Shown here in pieces: positions 32,803 through 45,568 of a stretch of DNA of 64,000 bases. This stretch comes from Candolleomyces eurysporus. Taxonomy: Eukaryota; Basidiomycota; Agaricomycetes; Agaricales; Psathyrellaceae. The translations under genes were made by a program, and so were the position numbers. The notes under the pieces are model-generated. The model did no database searches and was not told the origin of the DNA. It was given only the letters and a program-made list of their open reading frames with translations. Within the stretch, counting starts at the first letter, position 1; every line of letters starts with the position of its first letter. Location of the stretch: NCBI GenBank assembly GCA_027579435.1, contig JANBPK010001189.1, positions 1-64,000 of the forward strand, given 5' to 3'.

Positions 32803-35731
32803 ATGAGCACCGCTATCGACGTCCAGCCCACGCTGGAGCGCAAGAGAACCAACCATTCCAGCAGCAACGATGAGAAGCGATCGTTGAGTGCTGAGGAGGT
32901 TCCTCAGCCCGACCATACCCTGGACGAGGCTTTCGATGGTCACGACGTGTGAGTACCCAGGACCATCATCAGTGGGCCCCTCCGACTTAATTCCGCCATC
33001 TATGATAGAACGAAGCCCTTCCCTCCCGACGCCGATGAGATTGAGGAGACCCATCAACTCACCTTCCGGTAAGTAGAGTTCAATTGTCGGATAGCGACAT
33101 CATCAGACTCAATCTGGATCTCTGTATCTCTCCAGAGCTCTCCTTGTTGGATCTTTGTTGGGTGCTGTCGTCGGAGCTTCCAATATCTACCTCGGTCTCA
33201 AAACTGGCTTCACGTTCGGTCCCCAGTTGTTTGGTGTAAGTACCATGCGTTCACCCAGTCATTCGTACGGTAGAGCGGCGCTAATAATATCCTAATTGGT
33301 GATGATGATCAACAGGCCANTTTTTGGTTTCGCCATTCTGAAGCCGCTGTCCAAGATGATTCCAGAGTCGGGTCTCTTGGGTAAATTCCTAGGCGGTCAT
33401 TTCGGTCCCAAGGAGAACTGTACTGTACAAACGTATGTTGTCTGTCATTACATTTCGGGAAAACTTGATACTGACGCCACTATTCTCTAGCGCTGCAACT
33501 GGTTAGTATTTGGAGCATCCTTATCACACTTCGGTCTAACGCTATCTTCTAGCCGCCGGTGGTCTTGGCATCTTGTTCGTCAGCGCCGTTCCCGCTATGT
33601 ATCGTCTCCACCTCCTGTCGGAATTCCCACAGCAAGACATTGGAAGGCTCATCGCTCTCACCGTCTGCGCTGGCTTCTTTGGTGTCTTCTTCGTCATTCC
33701 CTTGCGTCGCTACTACATCATCAACCAGAAGCTCACCTTCCCCACGCCCGCTGCCACTGTAAGTTCTCCTTCACATGCACCGTTGCGTTTTCGCCATGGC
33801 AGCCGATTGATTGACGGATCGCTTCGTTTTTAGGCATATACTATCAGACAGCTCCACCGTGGCCGTTCCGGTGCCATTGCTGCCCGCAAGAAGTCACTTG
33901 CGCTTCTGTATTCCTTTATTGGAGTTTTCTGCTACAAGGTCATGACTGGATATGCTCCTGGTCTCGTAAGNTTTTTGGTCACTCGTGTGCAAAAAAGTTT
34001 CTTAAATGTTTTTGGCCTTTCGTAGATCTACGATTGGCACATTGGCTGGACTCTCTACCGTCTCGGCTTCACTGGCGCTATTGCCCTTGAGAACTACGGA
34101 TGGATCATTGAATGTAAGTGCCTTGGTCCACCCGACAAGCCTTCGCGTTCCTTACTATCGAAATTATAGTCACCCCCGCCTTCTTCGGTGCTGGTATGCT
34201 TTCCGGACTGAACGCCAGTTGGAGTTTCCGTAAGTGATAAAAATTGGCCGTCGTAGTGCTTGTTTGCTAATGACTATCGTGCAGTTGGCGGTGCCGTTCT
34301 TGCCTGGGGTATCATTGCTCCCTCGCTCATCAAGACCGGCGTGGCTGTAGCATCGCACCCTTATGAGGACTTCCCAGATCTTGCTAGCAACTACGGTATG
34401 GTCTTCGATGACATCGACCGATACACCCAATCCCCCTCTGCTCGTTACTGGTTGCTCTGGCCCGGTGTCTTCATCATGATCGTCTACTCCTTCGCCGACA
34501 TCATCGTTAGCTTGATCCCCGCCTTCAAAGGTACGCAATGTTTGTCGTACACGCTGATCGTGATGACTTACACATATATATCCCAGCCGTCAAGCTCAGC
34601 AAGGAAGATTTCAACCCCAGGAAATGGTTCTCGCGTGAGTTGACCGAGGATGATGAAGATCAGACCCCCATTGAGGATCGCGTTCCTCACCTCTGGTGGA
34701 TCGTTGGTCTCATCATCAGTACCATCTCATGCTGCGCTATCCTTGCCACCCTCTTCCACATGAACGTCGGAACCGCCATCCTCTCCCTCGTCCTCGGTTT
34801 CTTCTTCTCCTTCGTCGCAGTCCAATCTTCCGGTCACACCGACGTCAACCCCGTCTCGACTGTCGCCAAGGCTTCGCAGCTTGTGTTTGGTGGTGTTTCC
34901 AAGGGTGTTGGTATGGAGCAGAGGCCCGCTCAGACCCTCAACTTGGCTGCTGGTGTTATTGCCGCTGGCTCAGCCGCTCAGGCTGCTGATATGACTGGTG
35001 ACCTTAAGACTGGGTACCTCCTCCGGGCCAAGCCAAGGAACCAGTTCATCGCTCAGCTCGTCGGCGCTGTCGTTGCTATCTTCCTCAGTTGCGGTCTCTT
35101 CATCTTGTTCACCAAGGCTACCCCTTGCATTCTGTGAGTTCATTTTTCTCTCTCTACACATCTCAAGGATCTGTTGATTCTGAACCCCGTTCTCACAGAT
35201 ACCCTCCTGAAGACGGTAATTGTACCTATGGTGCTCCCTCCGTCGCCGCCTGGGCCGCCGTCGCACTCGCTGTCACTGCCCCCAAGCTTCCCGTCCCCAG
35301 GACTTCTGGTTACACTTGCATCGGTCTCGGAATTGCCAGTGTTTTGACTGTCTTGGTCAAGTACTACGTCATTCCCAAGAAGTACTGGCACTGGGTCCCC
35401 AACTGGGTACGTTTTCCTCGCTCATTTATCCTGCGTTTCCAATTCTGACAACTGCATGTGTTTTTCTTTTGTTCAGAACGCCATCGGTCTTGCCTTTGTC
35501 GTGCCCCAGGTGTACTACCCTCTTGCCATGGGCGCTGGATCCCTCTTCAACTACTTTTGGGCCAAGAGGAACCCTCAGAGCTTCGACATGTACATGTTCG
35601 CTATCTCTGCTGGTCTCCTGGCTGGTGAGGGTCTTGGTGGTGTGTTCCAGGCCTTGCTCGCTGTTGCGGGTGTTGATGGTGGCAAGTATGGAACTGCCAT
35701 TGGGTGCCCTGCATTCCTGTTCTGTGGATAG
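32803..35731 (+). CDS. OPT family transporter, YSL-like clade
   Basis: A multi-pass membrane transporter of the oligopeptide transporter family, probably proton-coupled uptake of small peptides, glutathione-like compounds or metal chelates. Start is ATG 32803 after GTCACC. The N-terminus is hydrophilic (MSTAIDVQPTLERKR). The first membrane segments follow (LTFRALLVGSLLGAVVGASNIYLGLKTGFTFG), then an alternation of hydrophobic helices to the end. Diagnostic YSL-type sequences are SNIYLGLKTG, TAATAAGGLGILF and the DLKTGYLLRAKPRNQF loop. Introns of about 50-60 bp break the frame at least ten times. Deleting the N at 33319 restores the frame (A-I-F-G-F-A); the N at 33971 is intronic. The protein is about 700 residues, a usual family length. 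Substrate cannot be decided from sequence. Confidence 0.9.
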
Positions 35732-36051
35732 ATAGATGTATCGACGTACTACTGCATAGTTATTATGATTTGCCATGATTTTTTTTCTGCGCTAGGCGAT
35801 GCCCCCACACCCCCATTCTGTTTGGATTCTCGTATACTAGTGTTTAATGTATTATAGTGTAGAAAATTGGGTTTTCTCTCTCTCACTCTCGTGTGCGAAT
35901 GCCTCAGTGGTGAAGCTGAACTGAACATGGAACGCGTCGAGACGCGCCGAGACGCGTTATGATTTTGTTTACACGCCGGACCGGAGGCGCGTCTGATGGC
36001 GAGCTGTCGGAGAGCCAATGAAAACCTCTTCCTCTCCAACCACCAGCAGCA

Positions 36052-36822
36052 ATGGCCCAACGTACACGGCAAGTCAAGCCGGCAAGAAATGTTCGACTAC
36101 CTCTGGTCTCTGTAGACGAAGCTATTGTACCACTGTTCAGTCGGAGGCCGCCCTGGTGGGCTCGAAATCCCGGGACAGCTGCTTTGCTGTTGTGCGATCT
36201 AATAGTGACGTGAGTCCATACTACCCTCCTTCTTTGTTCGAATTCGCAGCTGATTACTGAGACTCGAATGTATAGAGGCGCCTTCATTGAGCTAACCTGG
36301 AACCACTGGACCGAAATGAAGATTGTCCCGCCCCCGAAAGACGCACCGGAAGGTGCACAGTCGACAGTGGAATGGAATTTGCGGCCAACATGGCAGCGTG
36401 CTGGACTTTGCGCTGGGCATTTCGTTGCTGGATGCTTCTTTGCTGGAGGCCTGTTGGGCATGAAGGCGCAGTTCATTCGTTCCGTCACTATCATTCCACC
36501 GAAAGTCGTCCCCGGGGCCAAGCCGGGCAAAGCACACCACACCGCGACCGGTGATTTTGGTACCGCTGTCATTCAAAATGTAAGCCATCCCAAGAATACG
36601 GGGTTCGAGTTCCCTCTGCGGACGAGTTGGTTGGAAGAAGGACGGGACAAGACCGAGATCTTGCTACGGTCGGGCGAACTTGGCTCCCGTTGGTATTTGG
36701 GGTTGACGGGCGCTTCGATTAATGGGAGGGAGTGTGTTTCGAGGGATGAAGCGAGGTCGTTGATTCTTAACCAGTGGAAGACTATCCGACCGCCATTACC
36801 AGCATCCAGGCCCAAAGCATAG
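36052..36822 (+). CDS. Unrecognised two-helix membrane protein
   Basis: Exons 36052-36209 and 36276-36822 splice in frame (phase 2) to 234 residues. The start gives MAQRTRQVKPARNVRLP, basic and free of acidic residues at first, compatible with a mitochondrial presequence. A first hydrophobic helix spans the splice site (TAALLLCDLIVTGAFIEL). A second, Gly-rich one follows (GHFVAGCFFAGGLLGMKAQF), then a soluble C-terminal part with GFEFPLR and RWYLGLTGASING. The layout recalls TMEM223-type mitochondrial inner-membrane proteins, but I saw no diagnostic motif, so that is only a suggestion. It is convergent with the minus-strand gene at 37029-38169. Confidence 0.6.
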
Positions 36823-37028
36823 GAATAACCTTCGCAATTCGCACCGCACAAAATATATATGGAATTTTTCAAACAAATTTACGGCTACGAACGAGCGTAC
36901 AGCTCAAAGCCTTTTCGGCTCATTCGCCTTCGACATCCTCACCCTACAACAACTTCATGATGTTGTCAGCCATGTCAGAAACATTCGAGTACCACGTTTC
37001 GGGCTTGACCTGCTCAAGAAATCAACGC

Positions 37029-38169
37029 TCATTCCATGGATTCGTTCACGGGCGAACGCACCTGGAGATAGAGGATACCCTCTTCGATCTGTGCCTCATT
37101 TCTAGGTCCGGATTTCAAAGCCTTGACGATACGGAACTTGATCGTCTTCGAGGGGACCGCCTCAGCGAGACCCTCTTGAAGCATGTCATCCTCCTTGAAC
37201 CCGGCGTACTTCAAATTGTACAACAGGCCATCCCTTTAATGAAATGACCGTGATGTCAACCCTCCGATTCTTCACCGTTCTTTGAAAAGAAGAGCTTACC
37301 GGAAGTACGCAAGAATGGCTGTTCCGAAGGACGCCTGCCAGTCATCGTCATCCTTCTTCGCCGCTTTCAAGGCCGCGTATACCTCTTCAAAGTTGGGGTC
37401 GAGGATGACGTCTGGCAAGTTCAAGACTTCGCCGATCTCCTTCTTGAGGTCGTCGACGTTTTCTTCCCATTCCTTCTCAATTGAGCTCTTGGCTTTCAAC
37501 GAGAACGTCTCTTCGGTGACGGCGTCGACGGCTTTGACGAAATAGGTCTTGTCGAGCCAGCTTTGGTTGTATCCCAGCTTGTCGTGTTTAAACAGGATGC
37601 GGAAGACACCGTCCTTGATGTCGGCGCTGATAGTCTGGGCCTGTAGGGTTCCGATGCGTCGTTAGAGACCATCCTTGGCATGCAAGACTCCACCCTGCAC
37701 TCACATCATCGCCCTGGGGGTTGACGGCCACAGTCAACTCGGACTGGGTGACAACTTTGTTGAAGTAAGTCTTGCCTTCATCTTCGTAGTTTTCTAAAAA
37801 GTTTTTTAGGCCGGAGATGAATCCGTCAACGTATCTGCGATTCCGGATCCCCAATGTCAGAAATGCGCAACGACCCGACGCGGAATCGAGGTTAAATACC
37901 CGTTCAAAAGATAGCTTGCGGTGCTGTTATTGTCTGTGACGTACGCCCACAATTCTTGGGGGCTGATGTTGATCGTGAACTTGGTTCCAAGCAATTCGGA
38001 GATCTGGGTTTCGTATTCTTCTTTCTTGGAATCGTAGTTGTCACGGACTAAGTTCAGGGCGTTAGTGCTAAGCTCAAGAGGTCGATCGCTTTGGCTTACT
38101 ATCTTTTCGGACGGCAAGCGGAAGCTTCTCGACGGGTGCCTTTGGAGTGAAAGCGGTCTTCTTGGCCAT
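37029..38169 (-). CDS. Unrecognised intron-rich soluble protein
   Basis: Five exons can be joined in frame from the ATG at 38169 to the stop at 37029. The product begins MAKKTAFTPKAPVEK and continues as a mixed-charge protein with RDNYDSKKEEYETQISELLG, NNSTASYLLNGYVDGFISGLKNF, NPQGDDAQTISADIKDGVFR, a coiled acidic segment (KEWEENVDDLKKEIGEVLN), a KKDDDDWQ stretch and a C-terminus SGPRNEAQIEEGILYLQ. No signal peptide or membrane helix is visible, and the product is probably cytosolic. Introns of 50-70 bp have GT-AG ends and phases match across all four. I do not recognise the family. It is divergent from the gene at 38447. Confidence 0.65.
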
Positions 38170-38446
38170 GATGTTTGGTATAAAGCTCGAAGTGGGGCTG
38201 TTGTTTTTTGGTTGGATTGTAGAAGGCGATTTGAGGTGTTGGATTTTTGTGAGTTTACTTCGACCTTTTATACCTTTTCTTCTGAACAGATACATACATT
38301 TGTCTTGGTAACAAACGTGCTCGAAACATAGGTCTGCGGAGGACATTGTCTGACTTTTCGACACATAGCCGCTCTAGAACAACTAAATCAACAGGCTTGA
38401 GACGCATGTTCGAGTCTTTTCCTGCGCTCGTGATTCCACTTTCGCA

Positions 38447-40351
38447 GTGATGCAGTGGTTGCCTTCACGATTGTCTTTCCATCTGCCAACTACGACTTCG
38501 CTTGGAGCCACCTGCCAGTTTGTATGTCCCGACGAGAATGGGATTGCCCACGATGACTGGGAGCGACTCATACAGAAGCCATCAGCTGGCATTGTGTGCG
38601 AAGCATTGCTAGTAGTTGTAGACTCAAAAGTTTCATGTGAGTAAGTATACAATCTACTCGGAAAATCATTGATAACCTGAGCGCAGTACTCCTTACATCT
38701 CTTCGGACCTGGAAGTGGCTCTGAGCTCGCTTAGTGATTAACGCGACGATCCTCCAGACGATTACCTGGACCTTGTTAACATGTCAGCCTTGCATGACGA
38801 CTTTCTATTTGTTAATAATCGACGTGGTACCAAAAGTGTGGGAGACCCATCAGGAGTGCCTAACGTTCGATGTCAATCGTTTTGCTGGTGCTGTATAGTT
38901 CCTAAGGATTTGGATGGGCGCTGACATCTATTTTCTCAGAATATGCTTCTCACACCAAAACTCGTAAGTATCTTTGCTCTCAGAACGAGGTAGTAATCAG
39001 TAATTGACTGCTGTGCATGACAGCAATTTCGTGAATCCAATACTGAGGTACTTTTCAATTCAACAAGCCGAATCGGATAAGTGAATCGCTCCACTGTTAT
39101 AAAATAGGGCGTGAACTCCGCGGGAGAGATAGTGTATTGGGTCCCCGTTAATTTCAATAATGGCAACTGAATTGTGAGGGTCATCTCTCTTCCGTCTTTT
39201 TACATGCTAACCAGTGGTCCAGGCCCCTGAAAATCCGAGTAGACATCAGAGATCAATGGAATTCGCCCAAGTCGGTGCTGCAACAAGCAGTGACGACTCT
39301 TACGGCAACTCTTGGCCATAAGATCGCCCCCAATGCTCAGTGGCCTCTCCTTTGGGAACCCTTGAAGGAATCATTCCCAGACGTAGCCGACTTTGTGCCG
39401 GCGATCCTCACTTATACGACCGCCTGGTATGAACAACTGAACGAGATGTTAGAGAATGATGCCTACGCTGAGTGGACAGAGCAGTTGCTGTCCGTTCTGT
39501 CGAAATCATCAGGCCCAGAGTTCACTCTGAACGTGGAGGTAATAGATTTCATCACTTACTTCGTAATCCCTAGCTAACGAAGGGATTCGCTCAGGTCCAA
39601 GGCTCTACAGGGCCACAAGCACGACAACTTCGAACCTACTGGGACGAAACCCTCAAGTCATTCTACCTATGTATCCCACGGGGACCGCTGAACCATTCCT
39701 TGGTGGCCTCCTCCCTAAATAAGCAATTAACAAATGTCTTTGACAGTCGGACATCAGGGTCACAGCCTACAGGAATAGATGAAGAGGGCTGGGCAGATGT
39801 CGAGGAGTCCGACGTCCAATCTGCTACAGCCGCAAAGCCCGTCCTCCCCGGATCTGTGGCAGTCGGAGGACAGGTTCAACCTATCGGCGTTAACAAGCCC
39901 AGGGCGCTCCCGACGATCACTTCACTTGGGCGCCCAAGTGACTTACTTCGTACCTCTACCACTCATATCTTGATCATCGAGGCAGGAAACCCGATGATGG
40001 TGCAATGTAGCCATCAGTCCTCTCTAGAATTGTTGGCTCAATACTTGAACAAGTGGGGAAAAACGAACAGAAATGATTCTCAGAAGGTGTGCCTGCTTTC
40101 GCGAATATCCTCGTTCTTTGGCTAACACGGGAGGGCTTCAGCGGAATATCTTGGCCGTTGAGCTCATAGAATCAGACTTCTCTGTCGGAGTTATCGATGC
40201 CATACGAATTGAGCCAAACATTGCATACGGAAGGTCTGGCCCAATTAACCCGACCCTTGTCATGGCGTTCGTGGAGGGCATCTTGGGGTACAAATCGGTG
40301 CATTCGATGGGAAATCGGTTTGTCTACCGCTCGGAAGATGCCTTGAAGTGA
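38447..40351 (+). CDS. Unrecognised multi-exon protein (middle exons uncertain)
   Basis: A first exon (38447-38640) encodes MQWLPSRLSFHLPTTT and CPDENGIAHDDWERLIQ. An exon from 38687 continues with YISSDLEVALSSL. Further exons around 38790-39180 are unclear. The 3' part is convincing: about 39215-39537 (IRVDIRDQWNSP, LWEPLKESFPDVADF, WYEQLNEMLENDAYAEW), 39596-40088 (TYWDETLKSFYLC, TDVEE-like acidic stretch, HILIIEAGNPMMV, LLAQYLNKWGK) and 40142-40351 (LAVELIESDFSVGVIDAIRIE). No signal peptide or known motif was recognised. It may be two adjacent genes rather than one; the exon joining between 38750 and 39215 is inference. Confidence 0.5.
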
Positions 40352-42338
40352 TCTCATATGTGTTTTGCCGTTATCTACGAAGAACCACATTCTGTATGAC
40401 ATTGTTTGAATTTAGACACTGGCTCTCGGGTACCCATCTACCACGGGTGCGGCGTAGTTTAAATGGATGGCAACTCATCAACCATCGGTAGGTAGCATGC
40501 TGTTCAGTGACCTAAGGAGATATTCAGATATTCTCCATCATGATCGTATACGGTGGAGTTGTTTCACCCAACAAGNTTTTTTGACAACCAGGAAAATGCT
40601 AGGAAATACATTCGGTCTCGATGGGAGCACTGACAAGGATTGACCGCATTAAGACCTCGAAACCAGTCATCGATTCTCTGCCATTGGAACGAGAGAACTG
40701 ATTAAGACGCTGTGCTCGACATGATGTCATTTTGCAATGATAATCACCGCACCTATACCGCGGCGAAGCTTAGTTCCACGACAAAGTAGCGCTGGAATAT
40801 ATCTGAACAACCCGGCGGTAGGCGCGGCACATCACAGAGCAACCTAACAATCAGTGATCAAGGCTTTCAATAGTTGTTACTACCGCACCTACCGCCGGAG
40901 TCGCCTTGAGTCATCAGCGGTTTGCTGTGTATTAGGAAACAAATGTGTTTGAAAAGTCCGGCGCGATGTCCATCCAAAGGGCTGTGTCAGAGATGAGAGA
41001 CGTTATACCTCGGTCTTTCGATATGCGTGATATCGGCTCGTTAAACTTGACCACGCCGCTCCTGGCCGTGTTTTCATGATCATGCTCCTTGGGAGCGGAT
41101 TTACCTTTGGGGAGAAAAAAGGTGACAGGCATGTAACCATCAGAAAGATGGCGAGCTCGAGAAATCGCATCTCGATTGTCAGCGCCCCCGGGGCCGATCG
41201 TGGGTTGTGGGCGTATGAGTATCAAGAGGGTTCAGACGTGAGCAATCCTTCTTGATGATCAACTCCACGAAGTGTGCCAGAAAGAGGACACTCACCAGGT
41301 GTTATGGTTCGGACACGGGAAGAAATCGTCGACTTCTCGGTGACGGAACGCCATGAAGGAATACGCCAGAAACCATCACGCTGCTGTCGGGATTTAGGTT
41401 TTCTAAATTCTACCCAAACCTCGGATAGTTGTGTGTGAGGATTCGTAAGACTCGGAACCCAATTGTAGATCGCAGCTGAACTCTGGAGACTGGCATTCTG
41501 AGATTTGGGGGTCAAAGCCCCGCGTAGTTGCATAACGTGACTGTTTGTGAGCAACGGTGCTCGAGAATGATCATCATGGGCATTATGAGAGAGGTCATTC
41601 ATGTCGGCCGTTGTACAGCCAGACACGTCAGTTTCGCCAAATGCCGCAGGTCTCTGTTGCCCGACTGCCGAGAATGAGTATCTAGAATTCAATTCAGATA
41701 CCCCAGTCAGCTGCTAATTTAAATTTCATCAAGCGCTGGACAGGAGTTGAGGAGCTCACGCATTAGAAGGTGAGGTAGTGATTTAGAACATACCGCTGGT
41801 AGACGAACTACGAAAGCATCCAGAAGGTCGACATCGGTAGAAGCAAGTGCATAAATTCGGTTAAAGGGTAGCAAGCAGTATTATTCGCCGAGTGTTGATG
41901 GTGGCTTCAAGATGAGTGAGGCTGAGTGTGTGCGTGTGTGTGTGTGAGTACCGGGATGCCAGAAATGGCCGTGGATGACACAGCTTGTTTTTGATTGGTC
42001 AGTTGATGACAATGATGAGCAAGATCTTCAATGCCCGTAACGTACGTCCAGAAAACCAGTAACGGTTTGGGAGAGCCATTACACAGTGTAATTTCTGGAT
42101 ATTGAATGCTCGCTCCCACAAGTGTGTTCGTCTCTGCTTTTAATTTCAAGCTGAATCATCTTTTCTGACTACTCAAAACAACAGACGCTTACTGAGACCT
42201 TGCACACGTGCAGCATGGACCAGTTCCTCGAACTGGCAATGGCGTCACATAAAAGGCGCACTGTGGACGACACACAAGAGTCCCATCATCATCATATCTC
42301 CTCAACCTCGTAATTTCTCCTCGCTACCGGCAACCTCC
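40352..42338. other. Mostly non-coding; weak minus-strand gene candidate at 40932-41692
   Basis: Two adjoining minus-strand frames (41692-41222 and 41225-40932) could be exons of one gene. The first begins MNSRYSFSAVGQQRPAAFG and ends near a GTGAGTGTCC donor. The second contains AISRARHLSDGYMPVTFFLPKGKS. I do not recognise either and cannot fix the splice. Otherwise the stretch holds an N before a T run (40577), a short GT repeat near 41930 and the promoter of the reductase gene. Confidence 0.3.
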
Positions 42339-43767
42339 ATGTCAGCTCGAGACGTTTCCTCTCAATCTGATATCACGAAGATGAAGACAGAGCCAGACGG
42401 CTCCTTCCAACGACAGGCATCATCTTTCCGCAACACCATCGAACCTGGTGGAAAGTTCGAACCTGAGGCTGGTGTGTGACCCTGCTCTCGAACGATCCGG
42501 TGGTTATTGACTTCAGTTCCGCTCTAGATCGATATCATCTCTATGTATCTTATGCTTGTCGTTCGTCATTCCAGATTATTCTGTGAAAGGGACTGAGATT
42601 GATTATCTTCTCTGAAGCCTGGGCGACACGAACATTGATTGTTCGGAAACTGAAAGGGCTCGAGGGTCTTATCCGTACGTCTTCTGAGCTCGCTGTTCTG
42701 AGTAATTCCAATGACTTATACCTTCTTTAGCTGTAACCGTGGTTTCTCCCCGGATGGGCTCACTTGGCTGGCCGTTTGCATCTGTAGATCCATTCCCAGC
42801 TGCGGATGCAGACCCATTGTATGATTCGCAGCACGTCAAGGATCTTTATCTCAAGGCTGCTCCGGACTACAGTGGGAGGTGAGTCATGCCCATGGTCACT
42901 CTGAAAACACAGAACTAATTATCTGAATCCTCGAACTTAGGTTCACCGTCCCAGTTCTCTGGGACAAGAAAAATCAAACCATAGTGAATAACGAGAGCTC
43001 TGAGATCATCCGTATTTTCAACACGGCTTTCAATCACCTCATCCCGGCGGAAAAGGCTTCGGCAGACTTATATCCCGCCGAATTGCGTGCTGAGATCGAT
43101 TCCCACAACGACTGGATCTACCCCGCCATCAACAGTACGCGCATCTTTCGGGCATCTCTCTTCACCGCACTGATTATGGAAACTTGTGGTAGACGGTGTC
43201 TATAGGGCTGGGTTCGCCACTACTCAGGAGGCTTACGAAAAGGCTGTCCATGAAGTGTTCGAAGGCCTCGATAAGGTCGAGAAGTTGTTAACGGGTAAAG
43301 AATACCTCGTCGGCGATCGTCTAACAGAGGCCGACATTCGCCTCTGGGTTACCATAGTGAGTCGGTATGTTCCGTCATCCATGAATTCTCATAACAATGA
43401 TACGGCAAAGGTTCGCTTTGACCCAGTTTATGTCGGACACTTCAAGTGTAACTTCCGTACCATCCGGGATGGCTATCCTGCCATCGACCTGTAAGTTCCT
43501 TGGGGCGGTCACTCCAAAGAATGATGAAAGACTGACACGAAATATTTTTAGGTGGATGCGAAAATTGTACTGGAACTCGGACGCTTTTAAGTCGTCGACC
43601 AATTTCGACCATATCAAGACTCACTACTATTGGTCTCATGCCTCCGTAAGTTGCTTCTGAGTTCGATGCTGATTTCAATGCAACGCAAGCTGACTCGAGC
43701 TTCGTACAAGATTAATCCCACCAGGGTCGTTCCTTTTGGCCCCATTCCAGTGATCAGACCCTTGTAA
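42339..43767 (+). CDS. Glutathionyl-hydroquinone reductase (Xi-class GST, ECM4/GTO-like)
   Basis: This enzyme reduces glutathionyl-hydroquinones and related quinone conjugates with glutathione; in fungi it is linked to quinone detoxification during aromatic or lignin breakdown. Start ATG 42339 gives MSARDVSSQSDITK. Exon 1 ends at 42471, exon 2 is 42528-42560 and exon 3 starts at 42618. The catalytic motif C-P-W-A (in YVSYACPWATRTLIVRK) is assembled across the intron between exons 2 and 3. Xi-class features follow: VSPRMGSLGWPFAS, RFTVPVLWDKK, IVNNESSEIIRI, GLDKVEKLLTGKEYLVGDRLTEADIRLW, FDPVYVGHFKCN and the typical end INPTRVVPFGP. The product is of usual length for the family, about 330 residues. 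Confidence 0.9.
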
Positions 43768-45568
43768 GGCTTGCACCGATATTTTTCAACAGAATTGGCT
43801 CTTCGTGTACAATAGTCGTGAATTTGCAACATCTCTTGATCTTATTACTGCTTGTTAGGTTGTCATAAGACCGTGATGACCTGCCGGGGTGAAAAGGCGA
43901 TGCCTACTGACGGCCGGCGTTGCGTCTTGCTCCATCGATTCAATTTGTTCCAAGGCTATGTACGGTTGCACGTATCGAGGGGTTCATCAGCCCGTTTGAA
44001 GCTTCGAATCTAAGTGAACAGTCGTCTGGGATCTCCCCGAACCCCAAATGTAAACGAACACCGAGGACGCAAGGGGTTTCAACCTCCAGAAGGAGGAAGG
44101 TTGAGGGTCTTTCAGAGCTTAAATATACATTTCTGAGCGGCGACTCTTTTGAAAAGGGTCTATATGCTTCAAGGGTGAAGATTTCAAACAGTCCAGGTGC
44201 CGACGTTCCTGTGCAATGAAATTTATGTAACCTGTGAAGTGTTAACTAGAGTTCTGCAACGATGCTATGTATCGTTAGGTAGATTGTCAGTGAGGGATAA
44301 TAGTTCTTCTTTTAATACTAGGATTCAATGGCACGCGACTGGCTACAGCTATTATTGGAAACCATGACATGCGTCGAAGGGCCGAAGGCAGACGACCCTC
44401 GTTGTCCGAGTTGTGTTATGGGCGAGAAAAAAAAAAACCAAAACCCTCGGGATGAAAACCTTAATAGGCGCCCTTCCTCGCACACACCAGTGCATTCTAG
44501 CTTTCGAGTCCATCAGTGTCAAAGAGAGTTTGTTGGTTAAGTTGGAACACGAGGCAAAGTAACTTGAATAAGAGTATGATAAGGTGGGCAACTTGAGAAG
44601 CGTGATCAGCCTCAGGTCGGGTATTATTTTCCGCTTCATCTTGGCTAGTACTCTGCACCGAAGTCGGGCTAAGCGGAAAGAGGCCACTGGTGCTTCCCAT
44701 ACGAGATAGGAAGGTAATTTTGCACGAGGGGTACAGTTTGATCCAGGAAGGAGTAGCTGACCGAGCTGGCAGCAGCGTGTGATGCTGCGCGCGTCTCCTT
44801 TCAACTTGACCCTGAACTATTTTACAAGAACCTACTCATTTACGCGACAAAGTGCAGTGGACCTCAGCGGTTTGATTGCGCAGTCATTGGTAAGTGTCGG
44901 TCATAGCTTTGCAACATCATTGATATGAAGTTTCAAGAAAACAGGACACGAGGACTTCTTGCGATGCTTTGCAATCGATTGTGCTGGAATTATGAAGCAC
45001 CCTATTCGTTGGCACCTCTTGAAATCATGCTCCGCTGGCCGCCAAGGCTCCCATGATTATTTTCTGGGGGTGAGGCCCGCACGATCCCGTCGCCCCCGAC
45101 CCGTACCAGGCTTCTCTTCTGACGGTGTGCCCCACGTATGTGGCTGCAATCACTGTGACTGTCCGGCAATCGCGTTTTACGCGCCTTGCACAGACACTTA
45201 TCAGGCACGGAAGCGAGTGCAGTGACCAAAGGTGACCAAGCAGGTTGACCCAGGTCAAGAGCAGAGTTCTCAACAGCCCAATTTGGTGATGCCTTAAATT
45301 CTAATGTTTTCTACAGATCGGGTTGACGATCTCTGGGTTCATCAAAGGAAGAATCTGAGCTACGCTACCCCATTTACGTGTCCCGATTCGTAACCTTGTG
45401 TGATCCAGATTCAACCCTCGGCGCGCACCCTTCATTCTGTTCCTATACCTTTCGATATCCATTTTTGACTTTTGCGAGAATACTTAAGGTGCTCGAAGTC
45501 ATGCTCTCGATCACAACCCAATTCGCTCCACTCCTTGTGCACTACTCCAGCCCAGCACTTCCTTCGGG
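43768..45568. other. Long intergenic stretch; no gene recognised
   Basis: Short frames on both strands have no conserved motif. A poly-A run is present near 44430. The right end is the P450 promoter; it has no obvious TATA box. Confidence 0.5.

Noticed and set aside
36052..36822. Naming this gene TMEM223
   Set aside because: Only the two-helix layout resembles it; no diagnostic residues could be shown.
43920..45229. Several open frames of 70-150 residues on both strands
   Set aside because: No motif, overlapping one another, and no match in composition to neighbouring genes.
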